From positions 1 through 46,232 of the forward strand of contig DASWAT010000021.1 of NCBI GenBank assembly GCA_036390995.1: 46,232 bases of DNA, in the 5' to 3' direction. The notes under the pieces were generated by a model. It saw only the letters and a list, made by a program, of their open reading frames with translations, was not told the DNA's origin and did no database searches. Below are positions 15,874 to 24,093 of this stretch, piece by piece. Position 1 is the first letter of the stretch; each line of letters begins with the position of its first letter. This DNA is from DASQQQ01 sp036390995. GTDB taxonomy: Bacteria > Actinomycetota > UBA4738 > HRBIN12. A program made the position numbers and the translations under genes.

Positions 15874-17594
15874 CCCGGGGTGCCGGCCTTCGCCGCCTTC
15901 TGCCGCTCCTCCTCCTGGAGGACCCGCCGGAGCACCTTCCCGATGAGGGTTTCGGGCAACGACTCCCGGAACTCGATCTGCTTGGGGACGCGATAACCGG
16001 CGAGCCCCTGCTGGGGGTCCCGGCACCAAGCGACGATCTCCTCAGCCGTGGCCGTCTGGCCGGGCTCCAGCACGATGTACGCCTTCACCGCCTCACCCGT
16101 CTTCGGATCCGGAACGCCGGCCACACAGACCTTCTGGATCTTCGGGTGGTGGTACAGGACCTCCTCGACCTCCGTGGGGTACACGTTGAACCCGGAGACC
16201 AGGATCATCTCCTTGATCCGGTCGACGATCCGGAAGAAGCCGTCGGGATCCATCACCGCGACGTCCCCCGTGTGGAGCCATCCGTTGATGATGGTCCGGG
16301 CCGTCTCCTCGGGACGGTTCCAGTAACCCAACATGATCTGCGGTCCGCGCACCGCGAGCTCTCCACGCTCGCCGGGTCCCACGACCTTCTCGGGATCTTG
16401 CAGGTCCACGATCTTGCAGTCGGTGTCGGGCATCGGCAGTCCGATGCTGCCCGGCCGGTCCCGGCCGTCGAACGGGTTCGCGTGGGTCACCGGCGAGGTC
16501 TCGGTGAGACCGTACCCCTCGACCAGGCGGGCGCCGCCGGTGATCTCCGCGAAACGCTTGGCCACCGCCTGGGGCAACGGCGCCCCTCCGGACACGCACG
16601 CCCGAACCGAGCGGAGGTCGAGCGTGTCCGCCAGCGGCGACTCGTTGATGGCCGCGAACATCCGGGGCACCCCGGGGAAGAAGGTCGGTTTCTCCTTCGC
16701 CATGGTCTCGAGCACGAGGTGGAGGTCACGGGGATTCGGCACCAGCGCGAGCTTCCCCGCCTTCAGGATCCCGACGTTCATGGCGAGCATCCCGAACGAG
16801 TGGAAGAACGGCAGGGCGCACAGCAGGCCCTCCTTCCCGTCCACCAGTCCGACGTAGACGGCGGCCTGCATCGCGTTCGAGACCAGGTTGCGGTGCGAGA
16901 GCATCGCGCCCTTCGATACGCCGGTCGTGCCTCCCGTGTAGATGAACCCGGACGCGTCGTGCGCCGGGTCCACCGTCGCGACCGGTGGGATCGGCAGGGC
17001 CGCCTTCATCAGGCGGTGCCACCACTCGACCGGCGCGCCCTCCGGGACGGGCGGCCATGCCTTGCCCTGCTCGCGCTGCATCTTGCGGAACCGCAGGACC
17101 GGCGCCAGCTGCTTCTTGGGGAACGTCAGGTAGTCGTTCAGCCGAGCGACCACCACCCGGAGCGCGAGCTCCTGGAACACGCCGGCGAAGTCCCCGTGGA
17201 GGAGGTCGAGCACCACCACGACCTCGCTTCCCGAGTCCTGGAGCTGGTCCTTCATCTCCCGCTTCGTGTACAGGGGGTTGTTGCCCACCACCACGGCGCC
17301 GATCCGGGCGACCGCGTAGTACGCGATCACGTACTGGGGGCAGTTCGGCATGACCAGGGCGACCCGGTCGCCCTTGCCGACGCCGAGCGAGGACAGGACC
17401 GCCGAGCAGCGCTCGACCTCGGACAGGAGCCAGCCGTAGGACAGCCGCCGACCGAGCCAGGCGATGGCCGGAGCGTCCGGGAACCGCCGGGCCGCGGACT
17501 CGAGCATCGTGAACACGGAGATGTCGGGATACGGCTCCAGCGTCTTCGGAACGCCGTCCTGGTAGCTCGCGAACCACGCGCGGTGCTCGGTCAC
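15870..17594 (-). CDS. Long-chain fatty-acid-CoA ligase (AMP-binding)
   Basis: A 574-aa ANL-superfamily enzyme that activates a carboxylic acid through an acyl-AMP and loads it on CoA. Visible motifs are the P-loop YTGGTTGVSKGAMLSHRN, GYGLTETSPVTH, the hinge region WLHTGDVAVMDPDGFFRIVD and KEMILVSGFNVYP, and the C-terminal Lys in PETLIGKVLRR. Length and LYTKREMKDQLQDSG fit FadD-type ligases. GTG at 17594 is chosen at the family's N-terminus; no clear Shine-Dalgarno. Coupled to the HAD gene. Confidence 0.92.
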   Translation of the reverse strand: MTEHRAWFASYQDGVPKTLEPYPDISVFTMLESAARRFPDAPAIAWLGRRLSYGWLLSEVERCSAVLSSLGVGKGDRVALVMPNCPQYVIAYYAVARIGAVVVGNNPLYTKREMKDQLQDSGSEVVVVLDLLHGDFAGVFQELALRVVVARLNDYLTFPKKQLAPVLRFRKMQREQGKAWPPVPEGAPVEWWHRLMKAALPIPPVATVDPAHDASGFIYTGGTTGVSKGAMLSHRNLVSNAMQAAVYVGLVDGKEGLLCALPFFHSFGMLAMNVGILKAGKLALVPNPRDLHLVLETMAKEKPTFFPGVPRMFAAINESPLADTLDLRSVRACVSGGAPLPQAVAKRFAEITGGARLVEGYGLTETSPVTHANPFDGRDRPGSIGLPMPDTDCKIVDLQDPEKVVGPGERGELAVRGPQIMLGYWNRPEETARTIINGWLHTGDVAVMDPDGFFRIVDRIKEMILVSGFNVYPTEVEEVLYHHPKIQKVCVAGVPDPKTGEAVKAYIVLEPGQTATAEEIVAWCRDPQQGLAGYRVPKQIEFRESLPETLIGKVLRRVLQEEERQKAAKAGTPG

Positions 17595-17682
17595 GGGGGC
17601 ATCATTCCAGACCCCCCCACCCCCCTCAACACGACCGCGCGCCGCGGCTGGCTCGGCAGCACGCGAACCGACCCCGGCCCGG

Positions 17683-17688
17683 TAGGGT
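17683..17688 (+). promoter_or_regulatory. -10 element of a leaderless gene
   Basis: TAGGGT sits exactly 7 nt before the ATG at 17696, which has no ribosome-binding site. This is the same spacing as at 14308 and 3946. Confidence 0.5.
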
Positions 17689-17695
17689 CTGGTCC

Positions 17696-20041
17696 ATGAG
17701 CGATTGGGTCGACCAGGTGCGCGCCGCGGCCCGCCGGGCCCTCCCACCGGTGGCGGGAGAGATCGCCGTCTCCGGCCTGTCGGAGCCGGTCGAGGTGATC
17801 CGAGACCGGTGGGGCGTGCCCCACGTCTTCGCCGCCGACGCCGACGACGCGTTCTTCGCCCAGGGATTCGTCCAGGCGTCCGAGCGCCTGTTCCAGATCG
17901 ACGTCGCGCTTCGTCTTGCCAACGGGCGGCTCGCCCCCATGTTCGGGGATCCCGTGCTCCCCATGGACCGGTTCGCCCGGACCGTGGGGTGGAACCGGGC
18001 CGGCGAACGGGTCGCCTCCGCGTACGACGAGCTCTCCCACCGGATGCTCGGCTCCTTCGTCGACGGGGCGCACGCGTGGCTCGAGGCGATGGAGGCACCA
18101 CCGGTGGAGTACGCGGTCCTCGCCCTCGAGCCCGAGCTCCCCCGGGACGAGGGCTCCTGGGCCGCGGCGAGCGTCTTCCTGGCCTGGAGCCTCTCGGGGA
18201 ACTGGGACGATGAGCTCCTGCGGGCCGAGATCGCCGAGCGGCTCGGATGGGACGCGGTACGGGACCTGTTCCCCGATGGCGGTCCAACCGCCGGACCGCT
18301 CGTCGCCGGGAAGCTGCCGGTGCCAGCGACCGCCGCCGACCTCCTCGAGCAGGCGCCGTCCCGTCCCCGCGGCCAGGGATCGAACAACTGGGTGGTGGAC
18401 GGCTCGCGCACGGCGAACGGCTCGCCGCTGCTGGCGAACGACCCGCACCTCGTCACGCAGATGCCGTCGGTGTGGGTGGAGATGCACCTGTCCGCCCCCG
18501 GGCTCGAGGTCTCGGGTGTGGCCCTTCCCTTCTTCCCTGGAGTGGTGATCGGCCGCACGCCGAGGCACGCCTGGGGCTTCACGAACGTCGGCGGCGACAC
18601 CCAGGACCTGTACCTCGAGCACTTGAACGACGACGGCACCGCGGCGTGGTACGAGGGCGCTTGGGAGCCCGTGACCGTCCACCAGGAGCGCCTCCAGGTC
18701 CGCGGGCGGGACGAGCCCGAGATCCTCGAGGTGCGCGAGACACGGCACGGCCCGGTCCTCGACGCCTACCTGGTCGGCGTGCGCCAGCAGCGGGTGGTCG
18801 AGGGCGGCATCCCACACACGTACGCCTTGCGGTGGGTCGGCCTCGAGCACGCCGTGCAGCCCTCCACCGTCCACCGGATGGCGACCGCCGGCTCGTTCGA
18901 GGAGTTCCGCGAGGCCCTGCGAACCTGGGCGTGCCCGGGGCAGAACATCGTGTACGCGGACGCGGGCGGCACGATCGGCTACCAGTGCACCGGCCTGTAC
19001 CCGGTGCGCCGCGCCGGCGACGGAACCGTCCCGGTGCCGGGGTGGAAGGCCCAGTTCGGATGGGACGGGTTCGTCCCCTTCGAGGAGCTCCCCTGGTCGG
19101 TGGATCCCGAGGAGGGCGTCCTGGTCACCGCGAACAGCCGGCCGCACGACGATGCCTATCCGCACCGTCTCGGCCACGACTTCTCGCCCCCGCAGCGCAC
19201 CCGCCGGATCGCCGAGCTGCTGGCGGCCACGGACCGGCACACGCTCGAGACCTTCGCGGCGATCCAACTCGACACGGTCTCGGCGGTCGCACGCGAGATC
19301 GCGACCCTCCTGGTCGAGGTCGAACCCATCTCCGAACGCCAGAAGCAGGCCATCGGCCTCCTGCGCGAGTGGGACGGGGACCTGGCCGTCGACTCGGCTG
19401 GCGGAGCCCTCTACCAGGTGTGGTCGATCCACGTCGCCCGCGAGGTCCTCCTGCCTCGGCTGGGCGAGCGGCTGTTCGAGCACTACTACACGCGACGGGA
19501 AGGAGGCAACGCCTTCCAAGCCGAGGTCCTGGTGAACCTCCTCGCGTTCCCCAGCGCGCGCTGGTTCGGCCGGGCCGGGCGGGAGGCCCGGGACCAGATC
19601 CTTCGCCGGGCCCTCGAGACCGCCCTCGACGAGCTCTCCTCCGCCCTCGGCGAGGACCCGTCCGCGTGGCGGTGGGGTGCACTGCACCGAGCCGTGTTCG
19701 CCGGACCGCTCGCGATGATCGAGGACCTTGCCGGCCTGTTCACCGGGGGCATCGTCGAGCTCGGAGGCGACGGCACGACCGTGCTCCAGACCGCTTTCGA
19801 GACCGGCGGACCGTACGACGTCGTGGTCCTGCCTTCGTGGCGGATGATCGCCGACCCGGCGGATCCCGATGGCGCGCTCGGGGTCCACACGACCGGGCAG
19901 TCGGGGCACCCGGCGTCCGCGCACTGGAACGACCTCGTGCCGCTGTGGGCCGCCGGGGACCACCACCCGCTTCCGATGTCGCGCGCAGCGGTGGAGGCCG
20001 TAGCCGGGTCCTCGCTCCGGATGTCTCCGCCGGCGCGGTAA
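17696..20041 (+). CDS. Penicillin acylase family (Ntn) hydrolase
   Basis: A 781-aa precursor of the penicillin amidase / AHL acylase family, which self-cleaves to expose an N-terminal Ser nucleophile. The alpha-chain signature is PVEVIRDRWGVPHVFAADAD with GFVQASERLFQIDV. The processing site is RGQGSNNWVV, giving Ser228, followed by SPLLANDPHL and QNIVYADAGGTIGYQ, which hold oxyanion and calcium residues in the family. The substrate is unknown: beta-lactams, acyl-homoserine lactones or other amides. No signal peptide is evident, unlike many periplasmic homologues. Leaderless start. Its TAA lies 12 bp before crgA. Confidence 0.9.
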   Translation: MSDWVDQVRAAARRALPPVAGEIAVSGLSEPVEVIRDRWGVPHVFAADADDAFFAQGFVQASERLFQIDVALRLANGRLAPMFGDPVLPMDRFARTVGWNRAGERVASAYDELSHRMLGSFVDGAHAWLEAMEAPPVEYAVLALEPELPRDEGSWAAASVFLAWSLSGNWDDELLRAEIAERLGWDAVRDLFPDGGPTAGPLVAGKLPVPATAADLLEQAPSRPRGQGSNNWVVDGSRTANGSPLLANDPHLVTQMPSVWVEMHLSAPGLEVSGVALPFFPGVVIGRTPRHAWGFTNVGGDTQDLYLEHLNDDGTAAWYEGAWEPVTVHQERLQVRGRDEPEILEVRETRHGPVLDAYLVGVRQQRVVEGGIPHTYALRWVGLEHAVQPSTVHRMATAGSFEEFREALRTWACPGQNIVYADAGGTIGYQCTGLYPVRRAGDGTVPVPGWKAQFGWDGFVPFEELPWSVDPEEGVLVTANSRPHDDAYPHRLGHDFSPPQRTRRIAELLAATDRHTLETFAAIQLDTVSAVAREIATLLVEVEPISERQKQAIGLLREWDGDLAVDSAGGALYQVWSIHVAREVLLPRLGERLFEHYYTRREGGNAFQAEVLVNLLAFPSARWFGRAGREARDQILRRALETALDELSSALGEDPSAWRWGALHRAVFAGPLAMIEDLAGLFTGGIVELGGDGTTVLQTAFETGGPYDVVVLPSWRMIADPADPDGALGVHTTGQSGHPASAHWNDLVPLWAAGDHHPLPMSRAAVEAVAGSSLRMSPPAR

Positions 20042-20053
20042 CCTAGCGCGGTC

Positions 20054-20314
20054 ATGCCTCGCTCGAAGGGACGTCAGAAGCAGCGGCAGAGCCGCAGGCC
20101 CTACGTCCCGACCCCCCAGAAGAAGAAGCCGAAGGAGAGCCCGCGCTGGTTCGGCATCTCGATCCTCGTGGTCATGGGGATCGGGGTGCTCATGATCGTC
20201 CTGAACTACATCGGGCTGATGCCGTTCACGGGCGGCACGGCCTCGAACCTCTGGCTGTGGGTGGGGCTCGGCCTCATCGCGCTTGGGTTCGGTGGTGCCA
20301 CGCAGTGGCGCTGA
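20054..20314 (+). CDS. crgA: Cell division protein CrgA
   Basis: An 86-aa membrane protein that fits the actinobacterial CrgA family: a basic cytoplasmic start MPRSKGRQKQRQSRR, two transmembrane segments (about 34-54 and 65-82), the conserved SPRWFG entry to TM1, and a C-terminal W-R. CrgA recruits septal wall enzymes and FtsZ-ring components in mycobacteria and Streptomyces. In those genomes it lies near the pkn/pbp cluster and oriC. A TAACCT hexamer 9 nt upstream could give a near-leaderless message. The family is essentially restricted to Actinomycetota, which supports the taxonomic call. Confidence 0.88.
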   Translation: MPRSKGRQKQRQSRRPYVPTPQKKKPKESPRWFGISILVVMGIGVLMIVLNYIGLMPFTGGTASNLWLWVGLGLIALGFGGATQWR

Positions 20315-20342
20315 CTCCGGCCGCCCGTCATCCCCGCTCCCG

Positions 20343-20360
20343 AATCACACGAGTGTGATT
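20343..20360. repeat. Perfect AT-rich palindrome downstream of crgA
   Basis: AATCACAC-GA-GTGTGATT has two perfect 8-bp arms, followed by TT. It could be a weak terminator of crgA or a regulator-binding site. Confidence 0.55.
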
Positions 20361-20511
20361 TTCCACATCATCTTCCACAGTTGGGGAAGAACACAGGCCT
20401 GTCATTCGAACGCGCGCCGCGCTCATCCATTCCCTTCGGAGAACGGGGCGCCACCTGGGGAAAGCCATGAGACCCGTGCGGGAGTCCCTGGGGAAAACGT
20501 GGGGAGATCGC
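20359..20511. other. Intergenic cluster of DnaA-box-like sequences
   Basis: Between crgA and the convergent zinc-ribbon gene lie TTTTCCACA (20359-20367) and TCTTCCACA (20371-20379). Several TGGGGAA cores follow near 20382, 20457 and 20490, plus GTGGGGA near 20501. TTTTCCACA differs from TTATCCACA and TTGTCCACA by one base; the others differ by two or more. No gene is seen in this spacer. The function is unproven. Confidence 0.35.
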
Positions 20512-20763
20512 TCAGTTCGCCGGGCGGTGCTCCATGTCCATGGGCTCACCGCAGTGACGTGGGATCTGCAGCTCACCCAGCCGGGTGACCCGGAACTCCG
20601 TTCCGCATTCCCGGCAGACCAGGAAGACCTCGAGCTCCTCCACGTCCTCCACCTCGGTCTTGGACCTGGGCTCGCCTCCCGAGGCCGCTCGGAGCGCCGT
20701 GACCCCGATCCAGGCGATGACGATCGCCATCAGGATCGCCGTGAGCACCATCCACCAGCTCAC
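20512..20763 (-). CDS. Small membrane-anchored zinc-ribbon-like protein
   Basis: An 83-aa protein with an N-terminal transmembrane helix (about residues 4-25, MVLTAILMAIVIAWIGVTAL). A short acidic linker and a Cys/His cluster follow: VCRECGTEFRVTRLG and then PRHCGEPM. Three Cys and one His form a likely single zinc site, resembling rubredoxin-like or desulfoferrodoxin-N knuckles. The GTG start overlaps the thiolase stop (GTGA), so it is translated with the thiolase. I do not recognise a named family. Confidence 0.65.
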   Translation of the reverse strand: MSWWMVLTAILMAIVIAWIGVTALRAASGGEPRSKTEVEDVEELEVFLVCRECGTEFRVTRLGELQIPRHCGEPMDMEHRPAN

Positions 20764-21956
20764 GACAGACGCTCCAACACGGTGGCGTTCGCCATCCCTC
20801 CGCCCTCGCACATCACCTGGAGGCCGAATCGCCCTTCGCGCCGCTCCAACTCGGCCACCAGGTCCGACATGAGCTTGCCACCGGTGGCGCCGAGGGGATG
20901 TCCCATCGCGATCGCGCCGCCGTTCGGGTTCACGTGCTCCTCGAACCATGCGTCCTCGATGCCGAGCTCACGCTTCCACGCGAGCACCACCGAGGCGAAC
21001 GCCTCGTTGATCTCCACCGCGTCGAGGTCCTCGAGCCGCAGGCCGGCGCGATCGAGCGCCTTGCCGGTAGCCGGGATCGGACCGGTCAGCATGAAGACCG
21101 GGTCGACACCGACCACCGCGAACGACAAGAACCGGGCGCGGACGCGTAGGCCGAGCCGATCCGCGGTCTCGCGAGAGGCGATCAACATCGCCGTCGCCCC
21201 GTCCGAGATCTGCGAGGAGTTCCCGGCCGTCACGGTCCAGTCGATCTGGCCGGGGAAGAGCTCGTCGAACGCGTCGGCGCGGAAAGCGGGTTCGAGCGTG
21301 CGCATCCGCTCACGGTTCGGCTCCATCCGGATCCCCTCGTCGCGCTCGAGCGGGGTAGCGCGCTGCGGCGCCTCGACCACCACGAGATGCCCGCGGAAGC
21401 GGCCCTCCTGGGTGGCACGCGCGGCGCGCGCGTGCGATCGGAACGCGAAGTCGTCCTGGACTTCCCGGGAGATCCTCCACCGGTGCGCGATGAGCTCGGC
21501 CGAGATGCCCTGCGGCACGAGCCGGCCGTCGTAGCGAGCCGCGAACGCCTCGGCGAACGGGTTGCCCCCGCTCGTCGACGAACCCATCGGCACCCGGGTC
21601 ATGTGCTCCACGCCCGAGGCGACCACGAGGTCGTAGGCGCCGGCCAGCACACCCTGCGCCGCGAAGTGCGCGGCCTGCTGGGAAGAGCCACACTGACGGT
21701 CGATCGTGGTCGAAGGGACGATCTCGGGCAGTCCTGCCGCGAGCCAGGCGTTCCGGGCCACGTTGAGCGCTTGGTCCCCCGTCTGCGACACGCATCCCCC
21801 GATGTGGTCGTCCACGACCGCAGGATCGACCCCGGTCCGCTCGATCAGAGCGCGGAGCACCGCCGAGAGAAGCTCCACCGGATGGATCGCCGTGTAGCCC
21901 CCACCGCGCTTCCCGATGGGAGTGCGGACGGCTTCGACGATCACGGCTTCCGACAC
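20760..21956 (-). CDS. Acetyl-CoA C-acyltransferase (thiolase)
   Basis: A 398-aa thiolase with all catalytic motifs: Cys89 in TTIDRQCGSSQQA, NEAFASV, GHPLGATGG with the active-site His, and the second Cys in CEGGGMANATV. It cleaves 3-ketoacyl-CoA in beta-oxidation or condenses acetyl-CoA. RTPIGKRGGGY and HMTRVPMGS suggest the degradative FadA/steroid-type group, not firmly. The GTG start at 21956 has AGGAG upstream. An acyl-CoA ligase in the same region would fit fatty-acid use. Confidence 0.93.
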   Translation of the reverse strand: MSEAVIVEAVRTPIGKRGGGYTAIHPVELLSAVLRALIERTGVDPAVVDDHIGGCVSQTGDQALNVARNAWLAAGLPEIVPSTTIDRQCGSSQQAAHFAAQGVLAGAYDLVVASGVEHMTRVPMGSSTSGGNPFAEAFAARYDGRLVPQGISAELIAHRWRISREVQDDFAFRSHARAARATQEGRFRGHLVVVEAPQRATPLERDEGIRMEPNRERMRTLEPAFRADAFDELFPGQIDWTVTAGNSSQISDGATAMLIASRETADRLGLRVRARFLSFAVVGVDPVFMLTGPIPATGKALDRAGLRLEDLDAVEINEAFASVVLAWKRELGIEDAWFEEHVNPNGGAIAMGHPLGATGGKLMSDLVAELERREGRFGLQVMCEGGGMANATVLERLS

Positions 21957-22256
21957 GAGGCGACTCCTGGAGGGCTCGGGGAACCGAGTCTACGCGCCGG
22001 TCCGCGAACCGAGACCTGGGACCTTGCTGGCGAAACCGGGGTCCACCGGATAGGGTCGCACTCCGAAGGCCACCATGAGGAGGTGCCGAGGAGGCCGGCC
22101 ATCCGGCCCGAATGGTCAGGGTCCTCCGCCCTGAAGCCGATACCCCCGAGGTGGGACGATTCCGCCGTGGCCCAGGCCGTCATGCCGCTTGAAGGGCTCC
22201 CGCGACGCTTCGCGGAGCCCGTCGTTGGCATCTGAAACACCGAGAAAGGAGTCTTC
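21957..22256 (+). promoter_or_regulatory. Long structured 5' leader of gdhA
   Basis: No gene is seen here. TAGGGT at 22051-22056 is a plausible -10, giving a leader of about 190 nt before gdhA. Inside it are GGCCGG-CCAT-CCGGCC (22093-22108) and a stronger element at 22194-22220 (GGGCTC, bulged C, CGCGA, loop CGCT, TCGCG, GAGCCC). The latter is enclosed by ATGCC (22182-22186) pairing with GGCAT (22227-22231). A ribosome site AAAGGAG follows. It does not match a riboswitch class that I know. Confidence 0.45.
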
Positions 22257-23618
22257 ATGAGCGGGTACGTGGACACGCTGATGGAGGATGTCGCCGGTCG
22301 GAACCCGGGCGAGCCCGAGTTCCACCAAGCGGTGCGGGAGGTCGCGGAGTCACTCGAACTCGTGTTCGAACGACACCCCCACTACCGGGATCAGAAGATC
22401 CTCGAACGGATCATCGAGCCCGAGCGCGTGATCTTGTTCCGCGTGCCGTGGGTGGACGATGCGGGCGAGGTTCACGTCAACAAGGGCTACCGGGTCGAGA
22501 TGAACAGTGCCATCGGGCCGTACAAGGGCGGGTTGCGGTTCCACCCGAGCGTCTACCTCGGCATGTTGAAGTTCCTGGCGTTCGAGCAGGTCTTGAAGAA
22601 CGCGCTCACCACGCTGCCGATGGGCGGCGGCAAGGGTGGCTCCGACTTCGACCCGAAGGGCAAGAGCGACGCCGAGGTCATGCGCTTCTGCCAGTCCTTC
22701 ATGACCGAGCTCCAGCGCCACATCGGGCAGTTCACGGACATCCCGGCCGGAGACATCGGCGTGGGCGGGCGTGAGATCGGGTACCTGTTCGGCCAGTACA
22801 AGCGGATCCGCAACGAGTTCACCGGCGTGCTGACCGGCAAGGGTCTGAACTGGGGCGGCTCCCTGATCCGTCCCGAGGCGACCGGGTACGGCGCCGTGTA
22901 CTTCGCGCAGGAGATGCTCGCCGCCCGCGACGACGCCCTGGAAGGCAAGGTCTGCCTGGTCTCCGGTTCGGGCAACGTCGCCCAGTACACGGTCGAGAAG
23001 CTCCTCGACCTCGGCGGCAAGCCGGTCACGATGTCCGACTCCGGCGGTTTCATCCACGACCCCGCCGGGATCGACCGCGAGAAGCTCGCCTGGGTCATGG
23101 AGCTGAAGAACGTCCGGCGCAGCCGGATCAGCGAGTACCCGGAGGCGTTCCCGCGCGCGACGTTCACACCGACCGACCCGAAGGCGGACCACAATCCGCT
23201 GTGGGACGTGAAGGCCGATTGCGCGTTCCCGAGCGCCACGCAGAACGAGATCAACGCGAAGGACGCCGCGAACCTCCTGAACAATGGCGTCCACGTGGTC
23301 AGCGAGGGCGCGAACATGCCGACCGTGCCCGAGGGCGTCGAGCAGTTCGTCGGCGCCGGCATCCTCTACGGGCCAGGCAAGGCAGCGAACGCCGGCGGCG
23401 TCGCGGTGTCCGGGCTGGAGATGGCCCAGGACAGCGAGCGCCTCGCGTGGACCCGCGAGGAGGTCGACACGAAGCTGCACGGCATCATGAAGGCGATCCA
23501 CGAGAAGAGCCGGTCCACCGCCGAGGAGTACGGCACGCCCGGCAACTACGTGAACGGCGCGAACATCGCCGGGTTCATCAAGGTCGCCGACGCCATGCTG
23601 GATCAGGGCATCGTCTGA
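22257..23618 (+). CDS. gdhA: Glutamate dehydrogenase, probably NADP-type
   Basis: A 453-aa enzyme of the hexameric family that interconverts 2-oxoglutarate plus ammonium and glutamate. MNSAIGPYKGGLRFHPSV and LPMGGGKGGSDFDPKGKSD contain the substrate-binding and catalytic lysines. GSGNVAQYTVEKLLDLGG is the Rossmann dinucleotide site. Length and the LTGKGLNWGGSLIRPEATGY block resemble E. coli-type assimilatory enzymes. The ATG follows AAAGGAG. A PII-type signal protein lies just downstream, fitting an ammonium-assimilation module. Confidence 0.96.
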   Translation: MSGYVDTLMEDVAGRNPGEPEFHQAVREVAESLELVFERHPHYRDQKILERIIEPERVILFRVPWVDDAGEVHVNKGYRVEMNSAIGPYKGGLRFHPSVYLGMLKFLAFEQVLKNALTTLPMGGGKGGSDFDPKGKSDAEVMRFCQSFMTELQRHIGQFTDIPAGDIGVGGREIGYLFGQYKRIRNEFTGVLTGKGLNWGGSLIRPEATGYGAVYFAQEMLAARDDALEGKVCLVSGSGNVAQYTVEKLLDLGGKPVTMSDSGGFIHDPAGIDREKLAWVMELKNVRRSRISEYPEAFPRATFTPTDPKADHNPLWDVKADCAFPSATQNEINAKDAANLLNNGVHVVSEGANMPTVPEGVEQFVGAGILYGPGKAANAGGVAVSGLEMAQDSERLAWTREEVDTKLHGIMKAIHEKSRSTAEEYGTPGNYVNGANIAGFIKVADAMLDQGIV

Positions 23619-23631
23619 GCATCGACCCTGG

Positions 23632-23661
23632 GAGCGGGGTTGCCCGTCGGCGGCCCCGCTC
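23632..23661 (+). terminator. Hairpin terminator after gdhA
   Basis: GAGCGGGG (23632-23639) pairs perfectly with CCCCGCTC (23654-23661) across a 14-nt loop, 14 bases past the gdhA stop. A weak T-poor tail follows, so termination may be partial. Confidence 0.5.
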
Positions 23662-23685
23662 TGCGTTCCCCCTTGACCGGGCCCG

Positions 23686-23691
23686 TACAGT
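23686..23691 (+). promoter_or_regulatory. Candidate -10 for the PII gene
   Basis: TACAGT lies 6 nt before an in-frame GTG at 23698, but the better start is the ATG at 23752 with AAGGAG. The hexamer therefore probably drives a message with a leader of about 55 nt. Confidence 0.4.
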
Positions 23692-23751
23692 GGGACGGTG
23701 AAGTCGCGCCCCTGGGGTGCAGGCCGGCGAGCGAACGCGGAAGGAGCACGC

Positions 23752-24093
23752 ATGAAGAAGATCGAATGCTACGTGCAGCCCTTCGACTTCGACGAGGTCG
23801 CTGCCTCGCTCGTGGCGGCCGGCGTCGTTGGGATGAGCGTCATCGAGGCCAAGGGGTTCGGCGTCCAGCGCGGGATGCAGCGCGGCGTCGAGCCCAAGCC
23901 GGGTGAGTTCGTCTTCCACCCGAAGACCAAGATCGAGATCGTCGTTCCCGACGATGAGGTCGACCGCGTCATCGAGGCCATCAAGACCTCGATCAAGACG
24001 AAGCAGATCGGCGAGGGCAAGATCTTCGTGACCCACGTCGACGAAGCCGTCCGAGCGCGCACGGGCGAGCAGGGCGAAGCCGCCATCCGGTAG
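23752..24093 (+). CDS. PII-family nitrogen signal protein with atypical T-loop
   Basis: The 113-aa protein is collinear with GlnB/GlnK: MKKIECYVQPFDFDEVAASL, GFGVQRG, PKTKIEIVVPDDEVD, IGEGKIFV and RARTGEQGE. Ligand residues are kept, namely Gln39 and Lys58 (GlnB numbering), the G-x-G-K loop and both C-terminal arginines, so ATP/2-oxoglutarate binding is plausible. The T-loop reads RGMQRGVEPKPGEF. It has no Tyr at positions 46 or 51, so uridylylation or adenylylation at Tyr51 cannot occur. Its position next to gdhA rather than amtB suggests another target. GGAAGGAG precedes the ATG. Confidence 0.88.
   Translation: MKKIECYVQPFDFDEVAASLVAAGVVGMSVIEAKGFGVQRGMQRGVEPKPGEFVFHPKTKIEIVVPDDEVDRVIEAIKTSIKTKQIGEGKIFVTHVDEAVRARTGEQGEAAIR

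Noticed and set aside
15813..17699. 628-aa open frame on the plus strand
   Set aside because: Antisense shadow of the acyl-CoA ligase.
17591..19966. 791-aa open frame on the minus strand
   Set aside because: It is a shadow of the penicillin-acylase gene in very GC-rich DNA: low-complexity Arg/Gly/Asp composition and no family motif, whereas the plus strand has clear Ntn-hydrolase motifs.
22051..22256. Glutamine (glnA) riboswitch before gdhA
   Set aside because: The conserved glnA-motif core sequences are not present; only generic stems are seen.
23673..23691. TTGACC and TACAGT as a -35/-10 pair before the PII gene
   Set aside because: The spacing is 7 bp instead of about 17, so they cannot be one sigma-70-type promoter; only TACAGT was kept.
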